From CAVQGF01 sp045807945 (lineage in GTDB: Bacteria > Acidobacteriota > Terriglobia > Terriglobales > Acidobacteriaceae): DNA of 64,000 nucleotides. Every line of letters begins with the position of its first letter. Position 1 is the first letter of the stretch. Below are positions 52,629 to 62,214 of this stretch, piece after piece. Location of the stretch: contig JBJMGI010000092.1 in assembly GCA_045807945.1 (NCBI GenBank), forward strand, positions 25,862 to 89,861. Direction: 5' to 3'. The position numbers and the translations under genes were made by a program. Below the pieces are notes generated by a model. That model saw only the letters and a list, made by a program, of their open reading frames with translations, had not been told where the DNA came from and made no database searches.

Positions 52629-53840
52629 TTATTTGTTGGTCAACGCTTCAACCCCGGGCAGCTTCTTGCCTTCAAGGAACTCGAGCGACGCGCCGCCGCC
52701 GGTGGAGATGTGCGTGATCTTGTCGGCAACGCCCGCCTGATGCACCGCCGCGACGGAGTCTCCGCCACCGACGATGGAAGTCGCAGCGCGGTTGTTTGCA
52801 ACCGCCTCTGCAATAGCAACTGTGCCCTTGGCGAACGGCTCTACTTCGAAGACGCCCATCGGACCGTTCCAAAGGATAGTCTTCGCCGTCACTATTTCAT
52901 CGGAGTAGAGCTTGCGCGTCTTCGGTCCGATATCCAGCCCCATCTTGCCGGCCGGGATCGGCGCGCTCGCGTCCACTTGCGTGACCTGAGCCGAAGCTTC
53001 GATCTTGTCCGCGATCACATCATCCACCGGCAACAGGAATTTCAACCCCTTCGCCTTCGCGTCGGCGAGCAGCTTCCGCGCGAGGTCCAGCTTGTCATCT
53101 TCTACCAGCGATTTTCCGGTATCACGCCCCTGCGCCTTCATAAAGGTGTAGGCCATCGCGCCGCCGATTAGAAGCGCGTCTACCTTTGGCAATAGATTTT
53201 GTATGACCTCTATCTTGTCGCTGACCTTCGCGCCGCCCAGGATCGCGACGAACGGCCGCTCAGGATTCGCCAGCACCTTGCCAAGGTACTGCAGCTCTTT
53301 TTCCATCAGCAGGCCCGCAGCGGACTTCGAGATGAACTTCGTAATCCCGGCCGTCGACGCGTGTGCTCGGTGGGCCGAACCAAAGGCATCGTTCACGTAG
53401 GCTTCCGCCAGTTTGGCCAGCGCCTTCGCAAAGTTCTCATCGTTCGCTTCTTCTTCCGGATGGAACCGCAAGTTCTCAAGCAGCAGGCACTGTCCGGCTT
53501 CGAGCTTCTGCGCCATCTCCTCGGCTTCCCATCCGACGCAATCTGGGGAGAATCCAACATTGCAGTTTCGGCTGAGCTTCTGATCGAGCAAAATTCGTAG
53601 GTGCTCGGCCACGTTCATCAGACTCATTTTCGGATTGGGCTTACCCTTGGGACGACCAAGATGCGACGCCAGGATCAAGCGCGCGTGATGCTTCAGCGCG
53701 TATTCGATCGTGGGCAGCGTCTCGACGATGCGCGTGTCGTCGGTCACGCGGCCGTGCTCGTCGAGGGGGACGTTAAAATCCACCCGCATGAAGACTCGTT
53801 TGTTCTTTAATTCAAGGTCGCGGATCGAGAGTTTCGCCAT
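52629..53840 (-). CDS. pgk: Phosphoglycerate kinase
   Basis: 403 residues. N-terminal motif RVDFNVPLDEHGRVTDDTRI, hinge and ATP site GGAKVSDKIEVI, LLIGGAMAYTF, and the C-terminal GGGDSVAAVHQAGVADKITH. It makes ATP and 3-phosphoglycerate from 1,3-bisphosphoglycerate. 54 bases separate it from gap and none from tpiA. Confidence 0.97.
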   Translation of the reverse strand: MAKLSIRDLELKNKRVFMRVDFNVPLDEHGRVTDDTRIVETLPTIEYALKHHARLILASHLGRPKGKPNPKMSLMNVAEHLRILLDQKLSRNCNVGFSPDCVGWEAEEMAQKLEAGQCLLLENLRFHPEEEANDENFAKALAKLAEAYVNDAFGSAHRAHASTAGITKFISKSAAGLLMEKELQYLGKVLANPERPFVAILGGAKVSDKIEVIQNLLPKVDALLIGGAMAYTFMKAQGRDTGKSLVEDDKLDLARKLLADAKAKGLKFLLPVDDVIADKIEASAQVTQVDASAPIPAGKMGLDIGPKTRKLYSDEIVTAKTILWNGPMGVFEVEPFAKGTVAIAEAVANNRAATSIVGGGDSVAAVHQAGVADKITHISTGGGASLEFLEGKKLPGVEALTNK

Positions 53841-53894
53841 CTTCGCTTTCTTGAAAACTCTTGGAGTGCGCTTATTGATGCGTACCGCGAGCTT

Positions 53895-54905
53895 TTAGAG
53901 GCCCTTCTTCGCCATCAGGTCGATAAGGTCGCGCACTCGGCACGAGTATCCCCACTCGTTGTCGTACCAGGAGATGACCTTCACGCAATTTCCCGCCACC
54001 ACACGCGTCATAGGAGCGTCCACGATCGAGGAGCGCGGGTCGCCGCGGTAGTCCATTGAGACCAGCTCTTCGGTCTCGTATCCGAGGTAGCCCTTCAGCG
54101 GACCCTCTTCGCTGGCCTTCTTCAACGCAGCGTTCACCTCTTCGACGGTTGTCTTCTTGTCAACGAATGCGACCAGATCGACCACGGAGACATCGGGAGT
54201 CGGAACGCGAAGAGAAAATCCATCGAGCTTGCCTTTCAGCTCAGGGACAGCCAGGTGCAGCGCTTTCGCTGCGCCGGTCGAAGTCGGAATCATGGAGAGC
54301 GCTGCAGCGCGGGCGCGACGCAAGTCTTTGTGAGGGAAGTCGAGAATGACCTGGTCATTGGTATAGGAGTGGATGGTCGTCATCGTCCCACTCTGGATAC
54401 CGAAGTTGTCGTGAATCACTTTGGCAATCGGCGCCAGACAGTTGGTTGTGCAGGAAGCGTTGGAGACGATGTGGTGTTTCGCCGGATCGTACTTGTCGTG
54501 ATTCACTCCGAGGACAAGCGTAATGTCCTCACCTGTCGCCGGAGCCGAGATGATCACCTTCTTTACCGGTCCGCGCAGGTGCTTCTTTGCGTCTTCGGCT
54601 TTGGTGAAGCGGCCGGTGGATTCCACCACGATCTGCGCGCCCACGCTCTCCCACGGGATCAGCGCCGGGTCTTTTTCTTTGAAGACCTTGAACTTCTTAT
54701 TGTCGACGGAAATCGAGTCGCCTTCGGCTCGAACGTCGTGCTTCAGATTTCCCAGGATGGAGTCGTACTTCAGCAGGTGGGCCAGCGTCTTCGGATCGGT
54801 AAGGTCGTTCACCGCGACCAGATCAAAATTCTTGTCCTCGAGTGCGGTGCGCAGGATGTTTCGCCCGATGCGCCCGAATCCGTTGATGCCGACTTTCACT
54901 GCCAT
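53895..54905 (-). CDS. gap: Glyceraldehyde-3-phosphate dehydrogenase, type I
   Basis: 336 residues with NAD fold INGFGRIGRN, catalytic Cys in SNASCTTNCLAP, substrate site TTIHSYTNDQ and SWYDNEWGYSCRV. GGGAGGAAC precedes the ATG. A candidate promoter on the minus strand is TTGCGC, 18 bases, TACGAT, about 70 bases upstream. First gene of the glycolysis cluster. Confidence 0.97.
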   Translation of the reverse strand: MAVKVGINGFGRIGRNILRTALEDKNFDLVAVNDLTDPKTLAHLLKYDSILGNLKHDVRAEGDSISVDNKKFKVFKEKDPALIPWESVGAQIVVESTGRFTKAEDAKKHLRGPVKKVIISAPATGEDITLVLGVNHDKYDPAKHHIVSNASCTTNCLAPIAKVIHDNFGIQSGTMTTIHSYTNDQVILDFPHKDLRRARAAALSMIPTSTGAAKALHLAVPELKGKLDGFSLRVPTPDVSVVDLVAFVDKKTTVEEVNAALKKASEEGPLKGYLGYETEELVSMDYRGDPRSSIVDAPMTRVVAGNCVKVISWYDNEWGYSCRVRDLIDLMAKKGL

Positions 54906-55046
54906 AGTTCCTCCCGGAAAAGTTCAGGCCGCACAGCGAGGCTGCGGCGCACACAGCAAACTAAAAATCGTAACATCGTGTGATTCCGAGGCGCAAATCT
55001 GTTGCCGATGATGACTCGCCGCGAGCGTCTGTGATACAAACCCTCC

Positions 55047-55778
55047 ATGCGCAAATGGGTGCGGGATCGTATCCGCAAAAAGAAAACTACCCCGAACGAC
55101 ACGGAACAGACCGGACACATCGGCCAGTCGAAAAAGACATTCGAAGGCGCAGCAGCTCCCCTGCAACCCGCTTACTACGATGCTCCCGCTGCCGGGCCGC
55201 AGGATGCGCGCATTGAGACTGAGACCCAGCCGGAGTCCGTTTCCGCTCCGCCCGCCAGCCCTGAAGCCGCTACCGGCCACGCTCCGCGTCAGAAAACGCC
55301 GCGCGCACCCAAAGGTGTTGTGGTTCTGACCATCGGCCTGCCCGGCTCCGGCAAGACCACTTGGTTCAAGCGCCGCGGAGTCACTCCGCTCTCCAGTGAC
55401 ATGTTGCGCTCTCTTCTATTCGATGACATCACCGAGCAGCGCTACCAAAATCTTGTCTTCTCGACTTTGCGCTCCCTGCTTCGCGCGCGTCTGATCGCCA
55501 AGATGCCGTGGAATTATGTCGACGCGACGAATCTTTCGCCACGTGAACGTAAGCAATGGATCGGCATGGCGCGCAGCTTCGGATATGAAGTGCAGGCCGT
55601 CTTCTTCGATGTCCCACTGGAAGTTTGTTTGGAGCGGAATCGGAAGCGCGAGCGCATCGTCTCTGAAGAAGTCATGCGCAACCTGGCACAGCGCTTGAAA
55701 GCGCCTACCTTTGACGAAGGCTTCTCGAAGATCGTGGTTGTGCGGGTGAAGAGTAAAGATTCCGCCGCGGAAGAGTAA
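55047..55778 (+). CDS. P-loop kinase-like protein (AAA_33/PnkP-like)
   Basis: 243 residues. The first 88 are disordered and charged (basic at the very start, then Pro/Ala/Glu). A P-loop domain follows with Walker A GLPGSGKT at 97-104, a DxxR/S-type loop (SSDMLRSLLFDD) and YVDATNLSPRERKQW, as in polynucleotide-kinase-like and zeta-toxin-related kinases. The later EVCLERNRKRERIV is the lid-like Arg segment. The substrate is unknown; RNA or DNA 5' ends are possible. It converges with the isochorismatase-like gene. Confidence 0.85.
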   Translation: MRKWVRDRIRKKKTTPNDTEQTGHIGQSKKTFEGAAAPLQPAYYDAPAAGPQDARIETETQPESVSAPPASPEAATGHAPRQKTPRAPKGVVVLTIGLPGSGKTTWFKRRGVTPLSSDMLRSLLFDDITEQRYQNLVFSTLRSLLRARLIAKMPWNYVDATNLSPRERKQWIGMARSFGYEVQAVFFDVPLEVCLERNRKRERIVSEEVMRNLAQRLKAPTFDEGFSKIVVVRVKSKDSAAEE

Positions 55779-55780
55779 GT

Positions 55781-56383
55781 TCAGGACTTCAAGTAGGGAA
55801 GCATTTCCTTGAACGCGGGACCACCCGATCCGCCCAGCAGTTCATAAAGGATAGTCTCGGTCGAGCTGATCACCGCTCCTGCGCTTCGCATCCGGTCGAG
55901 CCCCACATTCCAATTCAGCTCCGAGCGCGAGCCAACCGCATCCGCTGCAACGTGCACCGTGTAATCCTGCGCGAGCGCGCCCAACGCCGTCTGCAATACG
56001 CAGATGTGAGTTTCCATTCCGCATAGCAACAACGTTTTGCGCTGTTGCGGCACCGCTTGCGCCGCTTTGCAGAATCCTTCGTTAGCAAAGCAGCTGAACT
56101 CCTGCTTGTCGTAAACAGTCTGGTCGGGCAGCAGGGAAGCGATCTCGGGAACTGTTTTTCCTAATCCTCGCTCGTATTGTGTCGTGACCAACACGGGCAA
56201 TTTGAGGATCTTCGCCAGCCGGATCAGCAGCTGCGAGTTCTTCACCAGACGCTCGTGGTGGTGAATGGGTGGCAGCAACTTTTCCTGGATGTCGATCACC
56301 AGCAGCGCGCAGTGCTCGGCTGCCAACCGCCGCGCCGAAGCGGCTTGCTTGCTTGAGATGTTCGGAGTCACGGGGGCGGACAC
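55781..56383 (-). CDS. Isochorismatase-like cysteine hydrolase
   Basis: 200 residues with the catalytic triad of the family: D31 in LVIDIQEK, K93 in YDKQEFSCF and C128 in GMETHICVLQT, plus the cis-peptide GMETHIC loop. It resembles the small YcaC-like hydrolases rather than a true enterobactin enzyme. GTG start, no clear ribosome-binding site. The substrate is not known. Confidence 0.88.
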   Translation of the reverse strand: MSAPVTPNISSKQAASARRLAAEHCALLVIDIQEKLLPPIHHHERLVKNSQLLIRLAKILKLPVLVTTQYERGLGKTVPEIASLLPDQTVYDKQEFSCFANEGFCKAAQAVPQQRKTLLLCGMETHICVLQTALGALAQDYTVHVAADAVGSRSELNWNVGLDRMRSAGAVISSTETILYELLGGSGGPAFKEMLPYLKS

Positions 56384-56480
56384 GCTACGATTGTAAACGA
56401 GGGAAATTTGACCGACATTCTGCAGCCGCTTAGAATGAATCCAGTCGCACGCAAGTCCATCGCGGCTGCCTGCACCGCAT

Positions 56481-56554
56481 TGCCTCCTCGTTCAATGGTA
56501 GGACACGTGGCTCTGAACCACGGTATCGGGGTTCGAATCCCTGGGAGGCAACCA
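56481..56554 (+). tRNA. tRNA-Gln (anticodon CTG)
   Basis: Full cloverleaf: acceptor TGCCTCC/GGAGGCA (7 pairs), D arm GTTC/GGAC, anticodon stem CGTGG/CCACG with loop CTCTGAA, T arm CGGGG-TTCGAAT-CCCTG. The CCA end is encoded. The anticodon CTG reads CAG (Gln). It stands alone between protein genes. Confidence 0.95.
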
Positions 56555-56593
56555 AGCTTCTCCTCTCTTCTTTGACTGTCGCATCGAATACTC

Positions 56594-57913
56594 ATGAGCG
56601 AGTCCGTCGTGATTATCGGAGCAGGCGCAGCTGGTCTTTCGTGCGCCGCCGATCTCGCGCGCACCGGTATTGCCGTCACCGTGTTGGAAGCTCGCGACCG
56701 CGTTGGCGGACGCATCTTCAGCCAGTCAGTTCAGGGATTGCCGGCCCCAGTCGAGCTCGGGGCAGAATTTATCCACGGCGAAGCGCCGCAGATATTCGAT
56801 TCAATGAAGCAGGCCGGCCAAGAGATCATTGAAGGCACGGGCGACGACTGGTGCAGGGAAGAAGGCGAGCTTTGCGCTTGCGATTTCTTCGAAAAGGTAG
56901 ACGAGCTTCTCAATAAGATGAAGCAGCACGGATACCCTGATCGCTCCTTCGCAGAATTTCTCAAAGAGCTCCCACGCGAACAAGGTGATGAGCACATCCG
57001 CCTCCGCGCGCTTGACTACGTAAGCGGCTTCAATGCAGCGGATCCAGACAAGATCAGCGTTCGGTCGCTTATCAAAGATATGGCGCGCTCCGAGGAACTC
57101 GGAGGTGAGCGTATTTTGCGCCTGCGCAACGGATACTCAGCGCTGGTCTCTTGGCTTGAACGCCAGTGCACTAGCAACCGTGTCGAAATCCGCACCGATC
57201 ATGCGGCGCGCCGGATTGCATATGGTTCTGACCGCGCCGTGATTACGGGAAATCACTTTCGAGAGACCTTTCAGCTCGAAGCTGACGCTGTCGTGGTCAC
57301 CGTTCCAGCTTCGCTCCTCCACCCCGGAGCTGCTGCCAGCATCACCTTCGACCCCGAACTTCCAACCTCTAAGCTGGAGGCGCTTCGCGGAACCGCGTTC
57401 GGAGCAGTCATCCGCGTCGTCCTTGTCTTCAAGGAACCATTCTGGAAAACCATGAAGGGCAGCGGCGGTTCGCTTGCGAGGCTGCGCTTCCTCTTTTCGC
57501 ACGATCCGTTCTTCCCAACCTGGTGGACCCAGCACCCGGTCGAGTCACCGGTGCTCGTCGCTTGGTCCTCGGGGCCGCGTGCAAAGGAATTCAGTGGCTG
57601 GACGAAGCAGCGGATCATCGAACAGGCGCTCTCCAGCCTCGCGAACATCCTCCCGATTTCGCGGACCGAGGTTGCTGGGATGCTTCGCGAGGGCTTCCTG
57701 CACGACTGGCAAGCCGACCCGTTCTCCCTCGGCGCTTACAGCTACTTATGCGTAGGCGCAGCAGATGCCCCCGCCGAACTCGCGCGTTCTATGGGGAATA
57801 GAGTGTTTTTTGCTGGGGAAGCTACAAACGGAATGGGCGACCATGGCACCGTGCATGGCGCGATGGAAAGCGGACAGCGCGCCGCCGCCGAGATCAAAGC
57901 TGTTTTGGGGTAG
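56594..57913 (+). CDS. Flavin-containing amine oxidase
   Basis: 439 residues. FAD motif IIGAGAAGLSCA (GxGxxG at 9-14), then the family pattern LEARDRVGGRI and ELGAEFIHGE, and the C-terminal FAD site RVFFAGEATNGMGDHGTVHG and AMESGQRAA. There is no signal peptide. A monoamine/polyamine oxidase or similar is expected; the substrate cannot be told. It lies 39 bases after the tRNA and converges with a small gene. Confidence 0.9.
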   Translation: MSESVVIIGAGAAGLSCAADLARTGIAVTVLEARDRVGGRIFSQSVQGLPAPVELGAEFIHGEAPQIFDSMKQAGQEIIEGTGDDWCREEGELCACDFFEKVDELLNKMKQHGYPDRSFAEFLKELPREQGDEHIRLRALDYVSGFNAADPDKISVRSLIKDMARSEELGGERILRLRNGYSALVSWLERQCTSNRVEIRTDHAARRIAYGSDRAVITGNHFRETFQLEADAVVVTVPASLLHPGAAASITFDPELPTSKLEALRGTAFGAVIRVVLVFKEPFWKTMKGSGGSLARLRFLFSHDPFFPTWWTQHPVESPVLVAWSSGPRAKEFSGWTKQRIIEQALSSLANILPISRTEVAGMLREGFLHDWQADPFSLGAYSYLCVGAADAPAELARSMGNRVFFAGEATNGMGDHGTVHGAMESGQRAAAEIKAVLG

Positions 57914-57918
57914 AGAGA

Positions 57919-58269
57919 TTAGTGCCGCGTCGCGCCGGCGAGTCGTCCTGAAGTTCGCACGCTGCCGCAAGCTTTTTTGGCCGCGGCTTGCATCCAGGGA
58001 GTGATCGTCCCTTTTTCCACCACGCCAATAACGATCTGGTTCTGATGGTCAGAGAGATACATCGTAGTGCGGCTCTCGCGCTTGGTGTTCTGGCACAACT
58101 CGTCGACGACTTGCTGTTCGTGCGAGCTCAACACTTCTTCCGGAAGCACATTGAAGTTGCGGAAGGTCCACACTAAACGGATGCGGTCCAGCAGGCGGGG
58201 TGATACGTAGCGAGTTCCATTGTCGCTTGAAACCTGGAGCACGCCGTAACGGATTTTTTCCATCCACAT
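57919..58269 (-). CDS. Hypothetical cytosolic protein
   Basis: 116 residues, beginning MWMEKIRYGVLQV. A central RLVWTFRNFNVLPEEVLSSH looks conserved-like and the C-terminus is basic. No membrane segment. The ATG has AGGA about 8 bases upstream, better than a start 12 codons earlier. Not recognised. Confidence 0.68.
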   Translation of the reverse strand: MWMEKIRYGVLQVSSDNGTRYVSPRLLDRIRLVWTFRNFNVLPEEVLSSHEQQVVDELCQNTKRESRTTMYLSDHQNQIVIGVVEKGTITPWMQAAAKKACGSVRTSGRLAGATRH

Positions 58270-58327
58270 TGAAGACGTCCTGTATTTTCGGGGGCCAGAA
58301 CGCAACCAGAGTAGCCCTGCACCTTAG

Positions 58328-58355
58328 TTGATGCAACAGTTTTCTGCACTAAAAT
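58328..58355 (+). promoter_or_regulatory. Possible promoter of the DUF262 nuclease gene
   Basis: TTGATG, 16 bases, TAAAAT. It would give a leader of about 115 bases that includes two near-identical 12-base direct repeats (TACTTTGGTCAC at 58375 and TACTTTGGGCAC at 58406, 31 bases apart). Confidence 0.4.
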
Positions 58356-58475
58356 GTGGCACTCCGGGGCTGTGTACTTTGGTCACCAGAGCCGCCCCAA
58401 ACGGTTACTTTGGGCACGTTGGCCAGGTATCCCCCTCGTGCTAGTGTTCCGCCGTTTTTCCACAACCTACAACTT

Positions 58476-60266
58476 ATGAAAGTAGACAAGCTGCCGCTCA
58501 ATCGCGTCTTTGACCGCACCGAACGCTTGGAAGCACCCCTGTTTCAGCGCCCTTATGTATGGGAGCGGGAGCAAAACTGGGAGCCGCTTTGGTGCACCAT
58601 CCGTACCGTTGCCGAGGCCCGTTTGAATAATGACGCCCACCGCACCACCTTCCTTGGCGAACTAGTCCTTGACCAACTCGAGACTCCGCTGAGCCAGATC
58701 CACGCCCGGCAGATCATCGATGGTCAACAGCGGCTCACGACTTTCCAGATGGTCCTGGCCGCCGCGCGCGATCTTTGCGCCGCCTTGGGCGAACAGCGCT
58801 TCTCTCAGGCGTTTCGCAAGCTCACCGACAACGATGTCCCACTCAGCGACAATCCCGACGACATCTTCAAAGTATGGCCTACAAATGCTGACCGGCGCGT
58901 CTTCCGCGACACCATGACCGCGGGGAACAAGCGCGAGATTATCGCGCTCGCGTTTAAAAACGCTCTCATCCCCCAGGCTTATCTTTATTTCTACGACCTC
59001 CTTCAGGAATGGTTAGGAACCCCAGATGACCCCAATTTCCTTCCCAGGCTCGACGCGCTGCATCAGGCGCTGCGCGAAGACTTGCAATTGGTCATCATCG
59101 ACCTCGAGAGCGACGACGATCCGCAGGAGATATTCGAAACATTGAATGCGCTCGGCACTCCGCTGCTGCCTGCTGACCTGATCAAGAACTACCTTTTCCG
59201 CATGGCGGAGATCCAGGGACTGAACTCCGAGCGGCTGAACGCGCAATACTGGTCACGCTTCGACCGTGAAATCAGCTTCTGGCGCGACGAGGTGCGCCAA
59301 GGCCGCCTCAAGCGACCGCGGTATGACTTATTCGTCCGCCACTACCTCACATTAATGTTGAAGGAAGACGTAAGCGCCGGCGAGCTTTTCAAGGGATTCA
59401 AAAGGTACGCCGGCCGCGAGCCTGAGCGTACCGCTTGCGAGCTGATGCGGGAATTCCGAAGCTACGGCACGATCTACCGCAGCTTTGAGACCTATGCCGA
59501 CGACTCACGTGAAGGCATCTTCTTTTATCGCCTCGAGCAGCTCGATACCAGTACGGTGTTCCCGCTCCTGCTTGAAGTAATCCGCAAATTCGCAGGCGAC
59601 GAGCATCGGCGGCAGCTCGATCAGATACTCACCGACATCGAGTCTTTTCTCGTAAGGCGCAGCATCTGCCAGCTCACCAGCAAGAATTACAACCATCTTT
59701 TTGTAGAGATGCTGCGGAGTATCCCGGCGATCTCAGCCAAGTCCATCCGCGATTTCCTGCTCGCGTCTTCGGCAGACACTTCCCGCTGGCCTGACGACGT
59801 GGAATTCGAGAAGGCATGGATCAATATTGATTTCTACCGGAAGGTGAAACGATCGAAAGTACGGATGATCCTGGAAGCATTGAACGATTCGCTATTCACG
59901 CCAAAGACAGAGAAGGTCCGCATCGACCGCCAACTTACCATCGAGCATCTGATGCCTCGCGATTGGGAGCAGCATTGGCCTCTGACTGCATTTTCCGGGA
60001 ACTTCCCGCTCGACATCGCCACGGAATTTCGTAACGAATACCTGCACAAGATCGGCAACCTCACTCTGATCACGCGCTCGTTGAATCCCGCCATATCGAA
60101 TGGGCCATGGCAGACAAAGCGCCGCGAGATTCTGAAGCACAGCGCCATTCATTTGAACCGCGCATTTCTCGAGGCCGAAACGTGGGACGAAGAAGCTATA
60201 CTGCATCGCACAAAAGTGCTTTTCGGTCATGCGGTGAAGATATGGCCACGTCCGCAGACGAGCTGA
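58476..60266 (+). CDS. DUF262/DUF1524 (GmrSD-type) restriction nuclease
   Basis: 596 residues. N-terminal DUF262 domain with FQRPYVW (23-29) and DGQQR (82-86), the nucleotide-binding/hydrolysis motif of GmrS and SspE. C-terminal DUF1524 HNH-type nuclease with EHLMPRDW (H491) and KIGNLTLI (N528), then a Trp/Arg/His-rich end. Both halves are in one chain, as in the fused GmrSD enzymes that cut glucosylated or otherwise modified phage DNA. The ATG has no ribosome-binding site but begins the DUF262 domain properly. It stands alone between metabolic genes; no DND/Ssp or BREX partner is near. Confidence 0.88.
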   Translation: MKVDKLPLNRVFDRTERLEAPLFQRPYVWEREQNWEPLWCTIRTVAEARLNNDAHRTTFLGELVLDQLETPLSQIHARQIIDGQQRLTTFQMVLAAARDLCAALGEQRFSQAFRKLTDNDVPLSDNPDDIFKVWPTNADRRVFRDTMTAGNKREIIALAFKNALIPQAYLYFYDLLQEWLGTPDDPNFLPRLDALHQALREDLQLVIIDLESDDDPQEIFETLNALGTPLLPADLIKNYLFRMAEIQGLNSERLNAQYWSRFDREISFWRDEVRQGRLKRPRYDLFVRHYLTLMLKEDVSAGELFKGFKRYAGREPERTACELMREFRSYGTIYRSFETYADDSREGIFFYRLEQLDTSTVFPLLLEVIRKFAGDEHRRQLDQILTDIESFLVRRSICQLTSKNYNHLFVEMLRSIPAISAKSIRDFLLASSADTSRWPDDVEFEKAWINIDFYRKVKRSKVRMILEALNDSLFTPKTEKVRIDRQLTIEHLMPRDWEQHWPLTAFSGNFPLDIATEFRNEYLHKIGNLTLITRSLNPAISNGPWQTKRREILKHSAIHLNRAFLEAETWDEEAILHRTKVLFGHAVKIWPRPQTS

Positions 60267-60306
60267 ATCGCATTCAAAACCGCAGAAGGCGCATCCAGGC
60301 TTTCAG

Positions 60307-60558
60307 ATGCTGAAGTCGCAGAAGTTCGTTGATTATCATCGCGGGCCGAACATGAGCAGGATTCCGGTCGGCGGCGATGTTGCCGGCATGATCGCCGGGG
60401 TTGGGATTGTGATTGGTGCCTGGGTCGGTTTGCCGGACTATCGTTGGTTCTGGATCGCGAGTGCCATCGGCGGAATTGTTGTTGGTGCCTCGCTTTATCT
60501 CTGGCATAAACGCGAGAAACCTAAGCAGAACGAACTTTCTATCCGTCCGAAGCAGTAA
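60307..60558 (+). CDS. Small two-helix membrane protein
   Basis: 83 residues with two membrane segments (about 26-42, VAGMIAGVGIVIGAWVG, and 46-65, WFWIASAIGGIVVGASLYLW) and a basic C-tail. An ATG 15 codons later, giving MSRIPVGGDVAGM, is equally plausible. It lies 40 bases behind the nuclease gene and may be co-transcribed. Not recognised. Confidence 0.6.
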   Translation: MLKSQKFVDYHRGPNMSRIPVGGDVAGMIAGVGIVIGAWVGLPDYRWFWIASAIGGIVVGASLYLWHKREKPKQNELSIRPKQ

Positions 60559-60619
60559 TTCAGTTTCCTTTTCCATCCAGTGCTGTTAAAATTTATAAAA
60601 TCCACTCCCCGGAGTCAGC

Positions 60620-61750
60620 ATGCAAGCGATCCTTGCGCTCGAAGATGGCCGCATCTTCAGAGGCAAAGGTTACGGAGCCAAAGCAGAGTGTTACGGGGAA
60701 GTTGTTTTTAATACCTCCGTCACCGGATACCAGGAGATCTTCACCGATCCTTCTTACGCCGGGCAGATCGTAGTCCTTACCAACCCTGAGATCGGCAATT
60801 ACGGCACCAACCCTGAAGACAATGAAGCCACGCGTCCTTATATCGAGGGACTAGTGGTGCGCGAGTTTTCGCCTATCAGCTCGAATTGGCGCTCGCAACA
60901 GGTTGCCGATGAGTATCTCGAGAAGTACAAGATCCCGGTCATCGCTGACATTGATACGCGCGCTCTGGTCCGCCACCTGCGCGACAACGGATGCAAGCGC
61001 GGCGTGATCTCGTCGCTCGAGACCGACGCCGAGAAGCTGGTGGAGAAGGCCAAGGCGATTCCTTCGATGGTCGGCAGCGATCTCGCGAAAGTGGTCAGCA
61101 CAAAGCAGCGCTATGTTTGGGAGACAGGCGAGCGCTCACACGAGCCGACGGAAGTCGTCGGCGTAAAAGACGAGCCGGCGCGCTTCCACGTAGTCGCCTA
61201 CGACTATGGGATCAAGCACAACATCCTGCGAAAACTTGCGAGCGAAGGCTGCAAGGTCACCGTGGTTCCGGCGGAGACGACCGCGGAAGACGTGCTCACG
61301 CTGAATCCTGACGGAATCTTCTTGTCGAATGGCCCGGGTGATCCCGAGCCGTGCACCTACGCGCAAGACAATATCCGCCGCCTGATGGGTAAGAAGCCTA
61401 TATTCGGCATCTGCCTCGGACATCAACTGATCGGCTTGGCTCTCGGCGGCAAAACTTACAAGCTGAAGTTCGGGCACCACGGTGGAAACCATCCGGTGCA
61501 GCAGCTGGAGTCGAAGAAAGTCGAGATCACGGCGCACAACCACAACTTCGCCGTGGATCCCGATTCGCTGGCCGATAGCGAGATCATCAAGACGCACATC
61601 GATTTGAACGACGGGACGCTGGAGGGCCTGCGACATCGCAACCTGCCGCTGTTCAGCGTGCAGTACCATCCCGAGGCGTCGCCGGGACCGCACGATTCGC
61701 ACTACCTGTTCAAAGATTTTGTGAAGATGATGGAAGAGTTTAGGGGCTAG
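60620..61750 (+). CDS. carA: Carbamoyl-phosphate synthase small subunit
   Basis: 376 residues. The N-terminal CPSase domain (FNTSVTGYQEIFTDPSYAGQ) is followed by the class I glutamine amidotransferase with nucleophile Cys in GICLGHQLIG and His/Glu in QYHPEASPGPHD. It supplies ammonia from glutamine for carbamoyl phosphate. GGAG lies 6 bases before the ATG. carB follows after two unrelated genes on the same strand. Confidence 0.97.
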   Translation: MQAILALEDGRIFRGKGYGAKAECYGEVVFNTSVTGYQEIFTDPSYAGQIVVLTNPEIGNYGTNPEDNEATRPYIEGLVVREFSPISSNWRSQQVADEYLEKYKIPVIADIDTRALVRHLRDNGCKRGVISSLETDAEKLVEKAKAIPSMVGSDLAKVVSTKQRYVWETGERSHEPTEVVGVKDEPARFHVVAYDYGIKHNILRKLASEGCKVTVVPAETTAEDVLTLNPDGIFLSNGPGDPEPCTYAQDNIRRLMGKKPIFGICLGHQLIGLALGGKTYKLKFGHHGGNHPVQQLESKKVEITAHNHNFAVDPDSLADSEIIKTHIDLNDGTLEGLRHRNLPLFSVQYHPEASPGPHDSHYLFKDFVKMMEEFRG

Positions 61751-61772
61751 TGTCGGGTGTCGAGTTTCGAGA

Positions 61773-62204
61773 ATGAAACGAATATTGCCAATCGCGATCC
61801 TGTTAGGAATGTTCGGGTTCGCTTTTGCAGCGACTTGTCCGGATGCACCGCCGATGGATTTGCGCGGAACGCGCGGAGCGATCCTGAATCCGAATGGCGC
61901 ACCGGTGGTTAGCGCGAAGATCAAACTCTACAGTGCGCATCAGGTTTCGCCGAATACGTATCGCAAGAGTACGGAAAAAGCGATAGTCACTGCGATGACG
62001 GACAATCAGGGCGCATTCGACCTGAGCACCGTACAAGCGGGTGTGTACTTCCTCACGCTGACGCAAAAGAATGCTCCTGAGCGGAGCGCGCTGGTTCGAA
62101 TCCCGGCGAAAAATTCGGCGATGCTGCCGAAACAGAAAGAGATCTGGTTAAAGCTTTCGCAGGATGAATGTGTAGGAATGATGGTGTACGTGCCGAACCA
62201 ATGA
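61773..62204 (+). CDS. Secreted carboxypeptidase-regulatory-like domain protein
   Basis: 143 residues: signal peptide (about 1-19, LPIAILLGMFGFAFAA), then one beta-sandwich of the CarboxypepD_reg type (GAILNPNGAPVVSAKIKLYS, TMTDNQGAF-like, GVYFLTLTQ). Cys residues C22 and C135 could form a disulfide. Located 22 bases after carA. Function not known; such domains often bind sugars or serve as scaffolds at the surface. Confidence 0.8.
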   Translation: MKRILPIAILLGMFGFAFAATCPDAPPMDLRGTRGAILNPNGAPVVSAKIKLYSAHQVSPNTYRKSTEKAIVTAMTDNQGAFDLSTVQAGVYFLTLTQKNAPERSALVRIPAKNSAMLPKQKEIWLKLSQDECVGMMVYVPNQ

Positions 62205-62214
62205 GGGAGAAGAA

